DNA of 64,000 nucleotides from Rhodocyclaceae bacterium (GCA_008080565.1 VIKE01000017.1:1-64000); one strand, 5' to 3'; positions 11,324 through 21,241 are shown, counted from the first letter of the stretch. Notes: generated from the sequence alone by a model not told the origin. Numbers and translations are program-made.

Positions 11324-12407
11324 GATGGATCAAACACCTCCGCAGAGCCAAGCCGCAGGCCACCATCAACGATGAGGCATCAGCGAGCAAACTTTTTGCC
11401 CGAACACGGTCGGAAAGCACCATGTTGGCAAAGGGGTTGGCAATCAGCGTATTGACTTGGGTTCTTGTAGCAACGACTTCATCGATGCCGGGAATGACCG
11501 CACAACCTCCGGCCAGAACGATATGATCAACTTGGTTGTATTGGGTCGAGGTGAAGAAGAATTGGAGCGCCCGAGAAACCTCTAGCGCGAGATTTTCCAT
11601 GAACGGGTTGAGCAACTCGATTTCATAGCCTTCCGGCAAATTTCCCGCTCGCTTGGCTGCCTCGGCATCCTCATAGCTCATTCCATAGTGACGGGAGATA
11701 TCTTGGGTCAGCATACCGCCGCCAAAAGCCTGCTCACGGGCATATACCTGCTGGCCATTCCGCAAAACCGTCAGATTCATCACATTGGCGCCCGCATCGA
11801 TCAGCGCAACGACCTGATTCTTTCCTGACTCGGGCAACTGGCGCTCAATCAACTCGAATGCCGCCAGTGCTGCAAATGACTCGACATCAACGACACTCGC
11901 CTTCAGACCGGCGGCATCTGCCACCGCGACGCGATCTTCAACCCGTTCTTTCTTGGAGGCTGCAATCAGAACCTCAAGCTCATCAGGAACCGCCGGCGCC
12001 GGACCGATGACCTGATAATCGAGATTCACTTCATCAATGGCAAATGGAATGTACTGATTGGCTTCGGTCTCAACCTGGGCCTCAAGCTCTTCATCGCGCA
12101 ATCCCGCAGGCACAATGATTTTCTTGGTGATGACCGCCGACCCCGGCAGAGCCATCGCGACATTGCGGGTAGATGTACCCATTCGCTTCCAGGCACGCCT
12201 GACGCAGTCGACAACGCCATCCAGATTGGCAATATTGCCATCAGACACCGCGTCCTTGGGCAACACCTCAATGGTGTAGCGCTCAACGCGATAGCCGTCC
12301 TTCCCGTTAGCAGTCAGTTCCACCATCTTGACGGCGGACGAACTGATGTCCAAACCGAACAAGGAACGCGCCTTGGGATTTAACAACGCTGAGATATCTA
12401 AGCCCAC
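11178..12407 (-). CDS. pilM: Type IV pilus assembly ATPase-like protein PilM, 3' end frameshifted
   Basis: PilM is the actin-like cytoplasmic protein that binds PilN and links pilus motors to the membrane complex. Family features are clear: LFGLDISSSAVKMVEL at the N-terminus, ALIDAGANVMNLTVL near residue 200 and VLAGGCAVIPGIDE near residue 300. Homologues end soon after the motif VACGLALR. Here that motif (about residues 350-357) is followed by some 50 residues rich in Cys, Arg and His that are pilN read in the wrong frame. Adding one base, or removing two, near 11335-11340 would give a short tail ending FDPS, with the stop at 11320-11322 overlapping the pilN start as ATGA. The coordinates given are the open frame as found. 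Confidence 0.88.
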   Translation of the reverse strand: MGLDISALLNPKARSLFGLDISSSAVKMVELTANGKDGYRVERYTIEVLPKDAVSDGNIANLDGVVDCVRRAWKRMGTSTRNVAMALPGSAVITKKIIVPAGLRDEELEAQVETEANQYIPFAIDEVNLDYQVIGPAPAVPDELEVLIAASKKERVEDRVAVADAAGLKASVVDVESFAALAAFELIERQLPESGKNQVVALIDAGANVMNLTVLRNGQQVYAREQAFGGGMLTQDISRHYGMSYEDAEAAKRAGNLPEGYEIELLNPFMENLALEVSRALQFFFTSTQYNQVDHIVLAGGCAVIPGIDEVVATRTQVNTLIANPFANMVLSDRVRAKSLLADASSLMVACGLALRRCLIHHDSHQPPSSSRRGEKGSARAVLCTVRACICARCVDRVCGLHPYWWCDQ

Positions 12408-12504
12408 CAGACCCCCAAAAAGTCCTTACGGAATGCGAAGTTAGCAAAATAACCAATAATTCACTTCAGATGCTAACAATAACATCTAGGCATGTAAAGC
12501 AATT

Positions 12505-12540
12505 TTACGGCGCGGATTTACCCCGGCGTATAATCCGCGC
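12505..12540 (+). promoter_or_regulatory. mrcA promoter with inverted repeat over the -10 region
   Basis: A TATAAT box at 12529-12534 has a weak -35 (TTACGG, 12505-12510) 18 bases upstream. A perfect 9-bp inverted repeat, GCGCGGATT at 12510-12518 and AATCCGCGC at 12532-12540, brackets the spacer and overlaps the -10. It could be an operator. It sits in the pilM/mrcA divergent region, 28 bases before the mrcA start. Confidence 0.55.
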
Positions 12541-12567
12541 AACTCCTATTTCACCGATCAGACCACC

Positions 12568-14883
12568 GTGCCTTCATTGTCTTCGGCGCTGCGCCTAGTT
12601 ATATACCCTGTCATATTTTTGCTTGGGCTTATTGCCATCGGCGTGGCAATGGCGCTGATCGTTCTTGTACTTACCTACCCGAACCTGCCGTCGCTAGAGG
12701 TGCTCACCGATTATCGGCCGAAGATTCCATTGCGCGTATACACAGCGGATGGATTCCTGATCGGGGAATACGGCGAAGAGCGTCGCGCTGTGGTGGCCAT
12801 TGCCGATGTCCCGGCGGTCATGAAGCACGCGATTCTGGCCGCCGAGGATGATCGCTTCTATCAGCACGGCGGCATTGACTACACCGGCGTGGTCCGCGCA
12901 ATCGGCGCCAATTTGATTGGCGGAGGCAAGCGGCAGGGTGCTTCGACCATTACCCAGCAGGTAGCTCGCAATTTCTTTCTGACCGGCGAAAAAACCTATA
13001 CACGCAAGCTTTACGAAGCCCTTCTCTCCTTCAAGATAGAAAGTAATCTGTCGAAGGACCAGATTTTCGAGCTGTACATCAATCAGATATTCCTTGGTCA
13101 GCGCGCCTATGGTTTTGCGGCAGCGTCCCAGATTTACTTCGGCAAGCCGCTCAAGGACATTTCGATTGCCGAAGCGGCGATGCTGGCCGGCTTGCCAAAA
13201 GCGCCGTCGGCTTACAACCCGATCGTCAATCCCAATCGTGCCAGACTGCGTCAGCATTACGTCCTGCGCCGCATGCGCGAATTGGGACATATCACCGAGA
13301 CGCAGTACGAAGCGGCCATTAAGGAACCACTGATCGTCAAACGCGAATTGGCCGAATATGCTGTCCATGCCGAATACGTCGCGGAAATGGCCCGACAGAT
13401 CACCGCCGAACGTTTCCCGGAGGAGGTCTACTCGCGCGGCATGAAGGTTTACACCACGCTCATCAAGGCCGAGCAGGAGGCTGCCTATAACAGCCTGCGC
13501 AAGGGGGTTATGGACTATGACCGGCGACATGGCTACCGTGGCGCCGAGTCCTATCTCGACATGAAAGACATCAAGTCCGACCAGGACGAGGCGATTGATG
13601 AGGCACTTCAGGACATTGCCGATGCCGGCGACCTGATTCCGGGCTTGGTTCTGGCTGCCGACGCCAAATACATCAAGGTCTATCGCAAGGGCGGAGAAAT
13701 CGTGACACTGACCGGCGACGCGATGAAATTTGCGGCCCGAATGCTCGATGACAAGGCTCCACCCAACAAGCGCCTCAAGCGCAGTGCCATCGTTCGCCTG
13801 CAAAAGGACGACAGGGGTGGGTGGCAGATCAGCCAGCTACCGGAGGTTGAATCGGCATTTGTTGCGGTCGACCCGAAAGATGGGGCCATTCGTGCACTGG
13901 TTGGCGGCTTTGATTTCAACCGCAACAAGTTCAACCACGTCACCCAGGCCTGGCGGCAACCGGGATCCAGTTTCAAGCCCTTCATCTATTCCGCTTCACT
14001 GGAAAAAGGTTATGGCCCCAATAGCGTAATTGCCGACGAACCCATCGTCATCCCGGCCAGCCAGACTGGCGCAGCGGCCTGGGAGCCGCATAACTATGAT
14101 GGCAAATACGAAGGCCCGATGCGTATGCGCACGGCGCTGGCCAAGTCAAAGAACATGGTTTCGATCCGTATCCTGCAGTCGATCGGCACACACTACGCGC
14201 AAGATTACTCAGCGCGTTTTGGTTTCGATGCCGCCAAGCACCCGCCTTACCTGACCATGGCCCTCGGCGCCGGATCGGTCACGCCATGGCAGATGGTGAC
14301 TGCATATTCAGTCTTTGCCAACGGCGGGTTCCGGATCAACCCCTTTGTCGTCCGCGAAATTCGTGATGGCGGGAATCAGGTCCTGGCCCTGTCGGCGGCG
14401 ACCGAGGCCGGCAATGAAGAAACCCGCGTCATTGACCCACGCAACGCCTTCATGATGGATGCCATGTTGCGCGACGTCACCATCTACGGCACGGCCGCCA
14501 AGGCATCTGCCATACTTAAACGCCATGACCTGGCCGGCAAGACCGGCACGACCAATGAGTATCTGGACGCCTGGTTCTGTGGCTACCAGATGACTGTCAG
14601 CGGCTGTGCGTGGATAGGCTTTGACCAGCCGCGAAAACTAGGCGACAAGGAAACGGGTGGCGCCGCGGCACTGCCGATCTGGATTGGCTACATGAGCCGG
14701 GCGCTCAAGGATGTGCCGACGCTGCTCCCGCAAGCGCCGGAAGGACTGATAGCCACTGGCGAAGGCCGGGAGCGTAGCTACATCTACGCCGAGAATGCGG
14801 CCAATGAGAAAGCGCCAGAGGAGGCGGCACAGGAAACCGCTCCCCTGCCGACCCCGGATCTCAGCGCACCGCCCAGCGACTGA
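12568..14883 (+). CDS. mrcA: Penicillin-binding protein 1A (bifunctional transglycosylase/transpeptidase)
   Basis: A class A PBP that polymerises and cross-links peptidoglycan in the periplasm. The start is GTG. The protein has 771 residues: a membrane anchor (about 10-36), a GT51 glycosyltransferase domain with catalytic Glu in AAEDDRFYQHGG near residue 95 and GASTITQQVARN near 132, then a transpeptidase domain. The transpeptidase motifs are SSFK (near 470), SKN (near 529) and KTGT (near 656). An OB-like insert lies between the two domains. Its position divergent from pilM is classical in proteobacteria. It may carry the older name ponA. Confidence 0.95.
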   Translation: MPSLSSALRLVIYPVIFLLGLIAIGVAMALIVLVLTYPNLPSLEVLTDYRPKIPLRVYTADGFLIGEYGEERRAVVAIADVPAVMKHAILAAEDDRFYQHGGIDYTGVVRAIGANLIGGGKRQGASTITQQVARNFFLTGEKTYTRKLYEALLSFKIESNLSKDQIFELYINQIFLGQRAYGFAAASQIYFGKPLKDISIAEAAMLAGLPKAPSAYNPIVNPNRARLRQHYVLRRMRELGHITETQYEAAIKEPLIVKRELAEYAVHAEYVAEMARQITAERFPEEVYSRGMKVYTTLIKAEQEAAYNSLRKGVMDYDRRHGYRGAESYLDMKDIKSDQDEAIDEALQDIADAGDLIPGLVLAADAKYIKVYRKGGEIVTLTGDAMKFAARMLDDKAPPNKRLKRSAIVRLQKDDRGGWQISQLPEVESAFVAVDPKDGAIRALVGGFDFNRNKFNHVTQAWRQPGSSFKPFIYSASLEKGYGPNSVIADEPIVIPASQTGAAAWEPHNYDGKYEGPMRMRTALAKSKNMVSIRILQSIGTHYAQDYSARFGFDAAKHPPYLTMALGAGSVTPWQMVTAYSVFANGGFRINPFVVREIRDGGNQVLALSAATEAGNEETRVIDPRNAFMMDAMLRDVTIYGTAAKASAILKRHDLAGKTGTTNEYLDAWFCGYQMTVSGCAWIGFDQPRKLGDKETGGAAALPIWIGYMSRALKDVPTLLPQAPEGLIATGEGRERSYIYAENAANEKAPEEAAQETAPLPTPDLSAPPSD

Positions 14884-15201
14884 TCAGCGCAGCTTGATGG
14901 TCTCGCCGGCCTGCTGGCTGGCGAGCATCGACAATTTTTCCATCAGTTCGGCAGCATCACGGGTATCCCGCCAGGCAGCGCCATCCCAGCGAAAATGAAA
15001 GCCGCCAGAGCGAGCCGCGACCCAGATTTCCCGGGCAACCCCATGACGGTTAACAATGATCTTGCTGCCATCGTCAAACTCGATTTCGAGCACGCCCCCC
15101 GCCGCCAGCTGGCAGTCGATGTCAGCCCCGCTGGCTTCGAGCGCCGCATCGATCCTGGCCAGCGTCGCCTCGGCCAGGGTGTTGAATTCCTTGTCATCCA
15201 T
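14884..15201 (-). CDS. cyaY: Frataxin-like iron-sulfur cluster protein CyaY
   Basis: The bacterial frataxin modulates Fe-S cluster assembly and binds iron. At 105 residues it has the typical length. The acidic first helix (MDDKEFNTLAEATLARID) and the beta sheet with VLEIEFDDGSKIIVN and EIWVAARSGGFHFRW match the family; the conserved Trp residues are present. It converges with mrcA with no intergenic gap and diverges from lptM. Confidence 0.93.
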   Translation of the reverse strand: MDDKEFNTLAEATLARIDAALEASGADIDCQLAAGGVLEIEFDDGSKIIVNRHGVAREIWVAARSGGFHFRWDGAAWRDTRDAAELMEKLSMLASQQAGETIKLR

Positions 15202-15242
15202 CGTGTGCTACCATCCCGCTCTTCGCTGACAGCGCCCCGAAC

Positions 15243-15404
15243 ATGTCCAGAATCGCCGCCTTGCTGATTATCCTGAGCCTTGCCGCCTGCGGCATGAAAG
15301 GCCGGCTTGAAATGCCGCCCGGCCCGGCGTCTGACCCGCTGCTTGGCAAAGCCAAGCCAGCTGGCAACGATGTTAGCACGACCACCAGCCCCAAAGCCCC
15401 ATGA
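15243..15404 (+). CDS. lptM: Small lipoprotein LptM (YifL/LppL-like)
   Basis: A 53-residue lipoprotein. A short signal peptide ends in the lipobox LAAC at residue 16, followed by GMKGRLEMPP, close to the CGxKGPL signature of the LptM family, which helps mature the LptD/LptE lipopolysaccharide translocon. The rest is Pro/Ala/Ser/Thr-rich linker. Its TGA stop overlaps the lysA ATG (ATGA). The cyaY-lptM-lysA arrangement is conserved in proteobacteria. Confidence 0.85.
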   Translation: MSRIAALLIILSLAACGMKGRLEMPPGPASDPLLGKAKPAGNDVSTTTSPKAP

Positions 15405-16663
15405 CCCAATTTGCCCTGAAAGACGGCGTCCTGCACGCCGAATCCGTTCCCCTGCCGACCATTGCCGATCAATTCGGTACGCCGGCCTATGTCTATTCCC
15501 GCGCCGCGCTGGAAGCCTCGCTGCGCGAGTTTCAGGACGTTTTGGGAGGCCACCCCACGGGCAAGGGTGCCCTGGTCTGCTACGCCGTCAAGGCCAACTC
15601 CAACCTCGCCATCCTCAACGTCTTCGCCCGCCTTGGTGCCGGCTTCGACATCGTTTCGGGCGGCGAACTGCAGCGCGTGCTGGCCGCTGGCGCCGATCCG
15701 AAGAAGGTTGTATTTTCCGGCGTCGGCAAGACCGCTGATGAAATGAAGCTGGCGCTCGACGTCGGCATTTTCTGCTTCAACGTCGAATCCGCCGCCGAGC
15801 TCGAGCGCCTCAACGACGTCGCCGGCCAGTGCGGCAAGAAGGCGCCGATCAGCCTGCGCGTCAATCCAAACGTCGATCCGAAGACGCACCCGTACATTTC
15901 GACCGGCCTCAAGGGTGCCAAATTCGGTGTTGCCTACGACAATGCCCTGGCGCTCTATCGCCGGGCCGCTGCGCTGCCCAACATCGAAGTAACCGGCATC
16001 GACTGCCATATCGGTTCGCAACTGCTCGACCCGTCGCCGTTTGTCGAAGCGCTTGATCGCATTCTGGCCCTGGTTGACCAGATGGCGGCCGAAGGCATCC
16101 ACATTCACCACCTCGACCTTGGTGGCGGCCTCGGCATCAAGTACAACGCCGAACAAGTGCAGCCGACCGTCGCTTCCTACCTGACGCCGCTGCTCGACAA
16201 GCTGGCCGGGCGCGGTCTGCAGGTGGTGCTCGAACCGGGTCGCCGGCTGGTCGGCAATGCCGGCCTCCTGCTCACCCGCATCGAATACCTGAAAGAAGGT
16301 GAAGCAAAGAATTTCGCCATCATCGACGCCGCCATGAACGACCTGATGCGACCGGCGCTCTACGAAGCCTGGCATGACATCCTGCCAGTCGTGCCGCGGG
16401 ACGGGGCTTCCAGCGAATACGACGTCGTCGGCCCGGTTTGCGAAACCGGCGATTTCCTCGGTCAGGCCCGTCCGCTCGCCGTCGAAGCCGGCGATCTGCT
16501 GGCCGTCATGTCGGCCGGCGCCTACGGCATGGCCATGGCCTCGAATTACAACACCCGGCCACGCGCGGTTGAAGTGATGGTCGATGGTGACCAGATCCAC
16601 GTCATTCGCCAGCGCGAAACCGTCGAACAGCTTTACGGCGGCGAGTCTCTTCTCCCGAAGTGA
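15401..16663 (+). CDS. lysA: Diaminopimelate decarboxylase
   Basis: It makes L-lysine from meso-diaminopimelate with PLP, the last step of lysine synthesis. The protein has 420 residues with an alanine-racemase-like TIM barrel. The PLP lysine is in VCYAVKANSN near residue 60, the phosphate-binding loop is GGGLGIKY near 243, and the substrate motifs are EPGRRLVGNAG near 278 and CETGDFLG near 347. It overlaps lptM upstream and hslR downstream by four bases each, so the three are probably one transcript. Confidence 0.97.
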   Translation: MTQFALKDGVLHAESVPLPTIADQFGTPAYVYSRAALEASLREFQDVLGGHPTGKGALVCYAVKANSNLAILNVFARLGAGFDIVSGGELQRVLAAGADPKKVVFSGVGKTADEMKLALDVGIFCFNVESAAELERLNDVAGQCGKKAPISLRVNPNVDPKTHPYISTGLKGAKFGVAYDNALALYRRAAALPNIEVTGIDCHIGSQLLDPSPFVEALDRILALVDQMAAEGIHIHHLDLGGGLGIKYNAEQVQPTVASYLTPLLDKLAGRGLQVVLEPGRRLVGNAGLLLTRIEYLKEGEAKNFAIIDAAMNDLMRPALYEAWHDILPVVPRDGASSEYDVVGPVCETGDFLGQARPLAVEAGDLLAVMSAGAYGMAMASNYNTRPRAVEVMVDGDQIHVIRQRETVEQLYGGESLLPK

Positions 16664-17034
16664 GCGGTCTGCGCGTCGACAAGTGGCTGTGGGCGGCGCG
16701 TTTTTTCAAGACGCGCTCCCTGGCCAGCGACGCGGTCAGCGGCGGCAAGGTCAAGGTCAATGGCGCCACCATCAAGCCGGCCCGCGAAATCAAGGTCGCT
16801 GACCGGCTGGACATCGCCAACAGCGAAACGCGTTGGGAAGTGACGGTCAAAGCCCTGTCCGACAAACGCGGCCCGGCGCCGGAAGCCCGGCTGCTCTATG
16901 AAGAAACGCCGGAAAGTATCAGCGCCCGCGAAACTGCGCGCGACAGCCGACAGTTCGTCCAGGATCCTGCCGCTGACATTCATGGCCGCCCGACCAAGCG
17001 TGACCGGCGCCAGATGGACCGTTACGGCCGGTAA
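16660..17034 (+). CDS. hslR: Heat shock protein 15, S4-domain RNA-binding protein
   Basis: Hsp15 binds 50S subunits carrying a stalled nascent chain. The start is a GTG overlapping the lysA stop (GTGA). The protein has 124 residues: the S4 domain fills the first 60 (LRVDKWLWAARFFKTRSLA, GGKVKVNG) and the tail is basic (RPTKRDRRQMDRYGR). Length and layout match E. coli Hsp15. Confidence 0.88.
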   Translation: MSGLRVDKWLWAARFFKTRSLASDAVSGGKVKVNGATIKPAREIKVADRLDIANSETRWEVTVKALSDKRGPAPEARLLYEETPESISARETARDSRQFVQDPAADIHGRPTKRDRRQMDRYGR

Positions 17035-17043
17035 ATCGGCATT

Positions 17044-17079
17044 GCCACGGTCAACTGGAAAAAACAACCAAAATCAAAG
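17044..17079 (-). repeat. Dispersed TTGACCGTG repeat, copy 1
   Basis: About 36 bp between the convergent hslR and AEC-transporter genes. On the minus strand it reads GATTTTGG, a T run, then CAGTTGACCGTGGC. The TGA of its GATTTT end is the stop codon of the transporter gene. Confidence 0.7.
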
Positions 17080-17961
17080 TACGTAAGCGAGCGCCAGCGG
17101 CAGGAAAAGCAAGGCAGCCAGATTGCCGATCAACACGATCGAAGCCACACGCTGCGGTTCCTGCTTGTAGCGCTCGGCGAACAGGAAGTTGAGCACGGCC
17201 GGCGGCAGGGCGCCGAAGACGAACAGCATCGCCGCATCGCGCCCCTGCAGCCCGATCAACTGAATGACGCCAGCGGCGATCAGCATGCCGGCCACCGGCC
17301 TGAGTACGGCGCTGCCCACCGCCACCTTCCATTCACTGAACGACACGTCGGTCATGCGCACGCCGAGCGAGAAGAGCAGCAGCGGCACCGAAACGTCGCC
17401 GAGCATCTTGATGGCGATGACCAACGGCGTCCATATGGGAATCTTGATCAAGGCCACGGCCAGCCCGGCGATGGCGGCAAAAACCACGGGGATTCGCCAC
17501 AGCGTCAGGATGCGGGTCGTCGGGTCGAGCAGACGCGCCCCGAAGGAAAAGTGCAGCGTGTTTTCGACCATGAACAAAATCACCGCCGCCGGCAGCGCCG
17601 CTTCGCCCCAGGCCAGCACGGCGAGTGGCAGGCCGATATTGCCGGAATTGTTGAAGAGCATCGGCGGCACCAGCGTCTTCGGCTCGATGCCGAACAGCCG
17701 GGCAATCGGCCAAGCAAGGAGGCCGCAGGTGGCCAGAACGAGAAAACCGCCGAGGGCCAGCGGTGCGTAGGCAGCCAAGTCGAAGGACTTACCGGCCATC
17801 GCCGCGAAGACCAGCGCGGGGATGAAAATATCCATGTTCAGCCGATTGGCCACTGCCATTTCCGGCTTGTGCTTGCGGCCATAAAAATAGCCGGCCGCGA
17901 CGATCCCGAAGATTGGGAAGAGAATGACCAGCAGACGGAAACTCAGGCTTTGCTCGTCCAA
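17074..17961 (-). CDS. AEC-family (auxin efflux carrier-like) transporter
   Basis: A 295-residue integral membrane protein with about ten hydrophobic segments in two repeats of five, as in the bile/arsenite/riboflavin transporter fold. The family motif FNNSGNIGLPLAVLAWG lies near residue 105, where the broken helix of the transport core is expected. Bacterial members export or import small organic acids or amino acids; the substrate here cannot be read from sequence. It stands alone, convergent with hslR. Its last codons run into a copy of the dispersed repeat. Confidence 0.85.
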   Translation of the reverse strand: MDEQSLSFRLLVILFPIFGIVAAGYFYGRKHKPEMAVANRLNMDIFIPALVFAAMAGKSFDLAAYAPLALGGFLVLATCGLLAWPIARLFGIEPKTLVPPMLFNNSGNIGLPLAVLAWGEAALPAAVILFMVENTLHFSFGARLLDPTTRILTLWRIPVVFAAIAGLAVALIKIPIWTPLVIAIKMLGDVSVPLLLFSLGVRMTDVSFSEWKVAVGSAVLRPVAGMLIAAGVIQLIGLQGRDAAMLFVFGALPPAVLNFLFAERYKQEPQRVASIVLIGNLAALLFLPLALAYVL

Positions 17962-17999
17962 ACGAAAGGCCTCAAATGGGAATAGGCAACAAATGGGAT

Positions 18000-18026
18000 T
18001 GTGCGGACACCGTAGGCGTCCGCACA
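18000..18026 (-). terminator. Hairpin after hslU, possible terminator
   Basis: A perfect 9-bp inverted repeat, TGTGCGGAC and GTCCGCACA, with a 9-base loop lies 20 bases past the hslU stop. The tail has only scattered T, so termination may be weak. Confidence 0.5.
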
Positions 18027-18046
18027 GCAGGGATTACCCCTAAACG

Positions 18047-19387
18047 TCAGAGCACGTAGCGCGACAAATCTTCGTCGGCGGCGACTTCGCCGAGCTTCTC
18101 ATTGACGTAGTCAGCATTGACCAGAACCCTGTCCAAGCCGACCTTGCCGGCATCAAACGAGACTTCTTCGAGCAGTTTTTCCATGACCGTATGCAGGCGG
18201 CGGGCACCGATGTTCTCGGTCCGCTCATTCACCTGGAAGGCGATTTCTGCCATCCGGCGGATACCATCGTCGGCGAACTCGATCCGGACGCCTTCCGTTT
18301 CAAGCAGCGCCTGATACTGCTTGGTCAGGCAGGCGTCGGTCTGGGTCAGGATGCACTCGAAATCGGCCACCGACAGCGAATCGAGTTCAACACGGATGGG
18401 GAAGCGGCCCTGCAGTTCGGGAATGAGGTCGGACGGCTTGGACAGGTGGAAGGCACCCGAGGCGATGAACAGGATGTGATCGGTCTTGATCATGCCGTAC
18501 TTGGTCGACACCGTCGTGCCCTCGACCAGCGGCAGCAGGTCGCGCTGGACGCCTTGGCGGGAAACATCGGCGCCCTGCATTTCGGAACGGCTGGCGATCT
18601 TGTCGAGCTCGTCGAGGAAGACGATGCCGTTCTGCTCGACGGCCTTCACGGCCTCCAGCTTGACGTCCTCGTCATTGACCAGCTTGGCAGCTTCTTCGTC
18701 AGTCAGCAGCTTGAGCGCCTCCTTGATCGGCAATTTGCGCGACTTCTTCTTGCCGCCGCCGACACTCTGGAACATCCCCTGAATCTGCTGGGTCAGCTCT
18801 TCCATGCCGGGCGGCGCGAAGATTTCGGCCTGCATGCCCGGCGCAGCGACTTCAATGTCGATTTCCTTGTCGTCGAGTTCGCCTTCGCGCAGCTTCTTGC
18901 GGAATTTCTGGCGCGTCGTGTTCTCTGCTGCGGTCGACTCGGAATTTTCGGCAAAAAAGTTGGGGCCGCGGGCCGTTGGCAGCAGCACGTCGAGGATGCG
19001 TTCCTCGGCCGCGTCCTCGGCTCGGGCGCGCATGGTCTTCATGGCCCGTTCGCGATGCGACTTGATGGCCATTTCGACCAGATCGCGAATGATTGTCTCG
19101 ACATCGCGGCCGACGTAGCCAACCTCGGTGAACTTGGTCGCTTCGATCTTGATGAAGGGTGCGTTGGCCAGACGGGCCAGACGGCGGGCGATTTCGGTCT
19201 TGCCGACACCGGTCGGCCCGATCATCAGAATATTCTTCGGCGTAATTTCCTGACGCAACGGCTCCGCCACCTGCGACCGCCGCCAGCGATTGCGCAGCGC
19301 GATGGCCACGGCCTTCTTGGCGTTTTTCTGACCGACGATATGCTTGTCGAGCTCGGAAACGATTTCCTGCGGGGTCATGGCCGTCAT
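18047..19387 (-). CDS. hslU: ATP-dependent protease ATPase subunit HslU
   Basis: The AAA+ unfoldase of the HslVU protease. I chose the start [20 protein letters not shown] because it matches the E. coli N-terminus and overlaps the hslV stop as ATGA; the frame stays open upstream to 19429. The protein has 446 residues with Walker [16 protein letters not shown] near residue 60, the pore motif GYVGRDVE near 90, Walker [10 protein letters not shown] near 257 and sensor residues after 320. The C-terminus ends LSRYVL, close to the tail that activates HslV. Confidence 0.97.
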   Translation of the reverse strand: MTAMTPQEIVSELDKHIVGQKNAKKAVAIALRNRWRRSQVAEPLRQEITPKNILMIGPTGVGKTEIARRLARLANAPFIKIEATKFTEVGYVGRDVETIIRDLVEMAIKSHRERAMKTMRARAEDAAEERILDVLLPTARGPNFFAENSESTAAENTTRQKFRKKLREGELDDKEIDIEVAAPGMQAEIFAPPGMEELTQQIQGMFQSVGGGKKKSRKLPIKEALKLLTDEEAAKLVNDEDVKLEAVKAVEQNGIVFLDELDKIASRSEMQGADVSRQGVQRDLLPLVEGTTVSTKYGMIKTDHILFIASGAFHLSKPSDLIPELQGRFPIRVELDSLSVADFECILTQTDACLTKQYQALLETEGVRIEFADDGIRRMAEIAFQVNERTENIGARRLHTVMEKLLEEVSFDAGKVGLDRVLVNADYVNEKLGEVAADEDLSRYVL

Positions 19388-19920
19388 TCCAGCACCTCGA
19401 TCGTGAAATTTCGGTTGGTGTAGATGCAAATATCGCCGGCGATCTCCAGCGATTTGGTGACAATTTCGCGCGGTGCCAACTCGGTATTTTCCAGCAGCGC
19501 CCGCGCCGCGCTCTGCGCATACGAGCCGCCGGAACCAATGGCAACGATGCCCTGCTCCGGCTCGAGCACGTCACCGTTGCCGGTGATGATCAGCGAGACC
19601 TCACGGTCGGCGACGGAAAGCATGGCTTCCAGTCGGCGCAAGGCGCGGTCGGAACGCCAGTCCTTGGCAAGTTCGACGGCCGAACGCAGCAGATTGCCCT
19701 GATGCTTTTCCAGCTTGGCCTCGAAGCGCTCGAACAGCGTGAAGGCGTCGGCCGTGCCGCCGGCAAAGCCGGCCAGGATGCGGCCGTTGTACAGCCGGCG
19801 GACCTTTTTTGCGGTGGCCTTGATGACGATGTTGCCGAGCGTCACCTGACCGTCACCGGCCATGGCGACGGAATTGCCCCGGCGCACCGACAGGATCGTC
19901 GTGCCGTGATATTGCTCCAT
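19384..19920 (-). CDS. hslV: ATP-dependent protease proteolytic subunit HslV
   Basis: A proteasome-like threonine peptidase. The sequence [12 protein letters not shown] exposes Thr7 as the N-terminal nucleophile after processing. The 178 residues hold the GDGQVTLG motif near 23, Lys-rich [10 protein letters not shown] near 35 and [14 protein letters not shown] near 128. It is the first gene of hslVU; hslU overlaps its stop codon. Confidence 0.97.
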   Translation of the reverse strand: MEQYHGTTILSVRRGNSVAMAGDGQVTLGNIVIKATAKKVRRLYNGRILAGFAGGTADAFTLFERFEAKLEKHQGNLLRSAVELAKDWRSDRALRRLEAMLSVADREVSLIITGNGDVLEPEQGIVAIGSGGSYAQSAARALLENTELAPREIVTKSLEIAGDICIYTNRNFTIEVLE

Positions 19921-19930
19921 GATTTGACCC

Positions 19931-21241
19931 TTAAGACTTGGGAACGAGAATGCGCGCCTGCTTGTTGAGGCCGACCACGGCCATCAGCTCGGCGACCAGA
20001 TGATTCGGGCTGCGGATGACGATATCGCGTCCCGCGGCCTTGTACGGCGCGAGACGGTTGACCAGTTGCCCGGCCGAAACGAAATCAAGCCGGCGCACGC
20101 CGGAAAAATCGAGAATCGGCTGTTCGGCCCCCTCGATGACGGCCACCAATTCGTCGAAGCGGCAGCCCTTGAGCTCACCGGACAAATAATACGCGTCATC
20201 GGCCGGGCGAGCGGTGGCAGCCGACACAGCAGCGGGGGCTGCGACAGCCGCGCGCGGCTCCCACGACGGGGGCGACAGCTCGAAGGTCACCGCATAGTCG
20301 ACGGCTCGCTCTTCGAATGCATCCTGCGTACCGTGCCGTTGCAGCAACTCCAGCAACAGGCGCCAGGACGGCTCGTGCGCGATATCGCCTGCAACCATCC
20401 GGCTATTCAAGCGGTCGATAAAGACGTCAGTACCAATCAGCGTTACCGCCAGCCGGGTCTTTCTAGCCCGGCTCAGCAGATCGGCCAATTGCCCGGCTAC
20501 CTCGTCATCGCAACCGATCAGCTTGGTGCAATCAACCGTGACCTGCGCCTTTTGCTCGACCAGTTTGGCCAACTGGGTCACCGGCAAGGCGCCTTCGGCA
20601 GTCAATACGCCTTGCAGGAAAATCTTGTGCGGGCCGACCGCACCATTTGCCTGGTTAGCTGCCGGCGATTGCTGCGACCAGGTGGGCGGCGACATTTCGC
20701 AGGCCTCGGCATAATCGGCGCCGAGCTTTTCAAAAGCAGCCCGCTCGCCGGTCGCCTGCAACAGATCGAACAGCAGAAGCCAGAACCGTCGGCCTTCCCG
20801 GCCGTGGTAGGAGCGGACAAAAGTCTCGAGCAGCGAGCGCGCGGCGCCATCCTGGCCGTTGGCATAGAGCACGACAACCTGCTCGACGCAGGCTTGCAGC
20901 GGGTCGTCGTCATGATTGACGTCGATCCCCATGACGCTCGATTCGGTGAAATCGTCGCTGTCGAAATCGTCGATGCTGAAATCGGAATCGGCGGCCAGTG
21001 GTTGCAGGGGTGCCGCGGCGGGTTTGCCTTCAGGCTTGCGGGCAGCGGGTGCGGGTTGGGGCTTGGTTGGCTTGCCGGGAGTGAACTCCAGGTCCGGCAG
21101 CGGCTCGGGCAGCGACTTGGCTTGATCCTCGGCCGGCGCTACTGGCGCCATGGCCTCCGGCAGCGGCTCCGGTGCGCGCGGACGGGCGGCCGGCCGTTCG
21201 GGCATCTTCTTGTCCTGCTTCTTGAAAAAGGAAAAAACCAT
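19931..21241 (-). CDS. STAS-domain protein of unknown function
   Basis: The protein has 436 residues. It starts [12 protein letters not shown], followed by a Pro/Ala-rich linker to about residue 85. Two alpha/beta regions follow, each with a Phe-Glu-Leu-Ser-Pro-Pro-like motif (ACEMSPPTW near 181, TFELSPPSW near 318). The C-terminal 85 residues ([16 protein letters not shown] onward, with [18 protein letters not shown]) have the STAS fold found in anti-sigma antagonists, and a first, weaker STAS-like copy may lie at 210-275. It lies 10 bases upstream of hslV on the same strand, so it may be co-transcribed with hslVU. No catalytic motif is evident. Confidence 0.7.
   Translation of the reverse strand: MVFSFFKKQDKKMPERPAARPRAPEPLPEAMAPVAPAEDQAKSLPEPLPDLEFTPGKPTKPQPAPAARKPEGKPAAAPLQPLAADSDFSIDDFDSDDFTESSVMGIDVNHDDDPLQACVEQVVVLYANGQDGAARSLLETFVRSYHGREGRRFWLLLFDLLQATGERAAFEKLGADYAEACEMSPPTWSQQSPAANQANGAVGPHKIFLQGVLTAEGALPVTQLAKLVEQKAQVTVDCTKLIGCDDEVAGQLADLLSRARKTRLAVTLIGTDVFIDRLNSRMVAGDIAHEPSWRLLLELLQRHGTQDAFEERAVDYAVTFELSPPSWEPRAAVAAPAAVSAATARPADDAYYLSGELKGCRFDELVAVIEGAEQPILDFSGVRRLDFVSAGQLVNRLAPYKAAGRDIVIRSPNHLVAELMAVVGLNKQARILVPKS

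Noticed and set aside
15194-16600. A 468-codon open frame antisense to lysA
   Set aside because: Shadow of lysA; no recognisable domain.
18191-19423. A 410-codon open frame antisense to hslU
   Set aside because: Shadow of hslU, low-complexity Leu/Arg/Gly composition.
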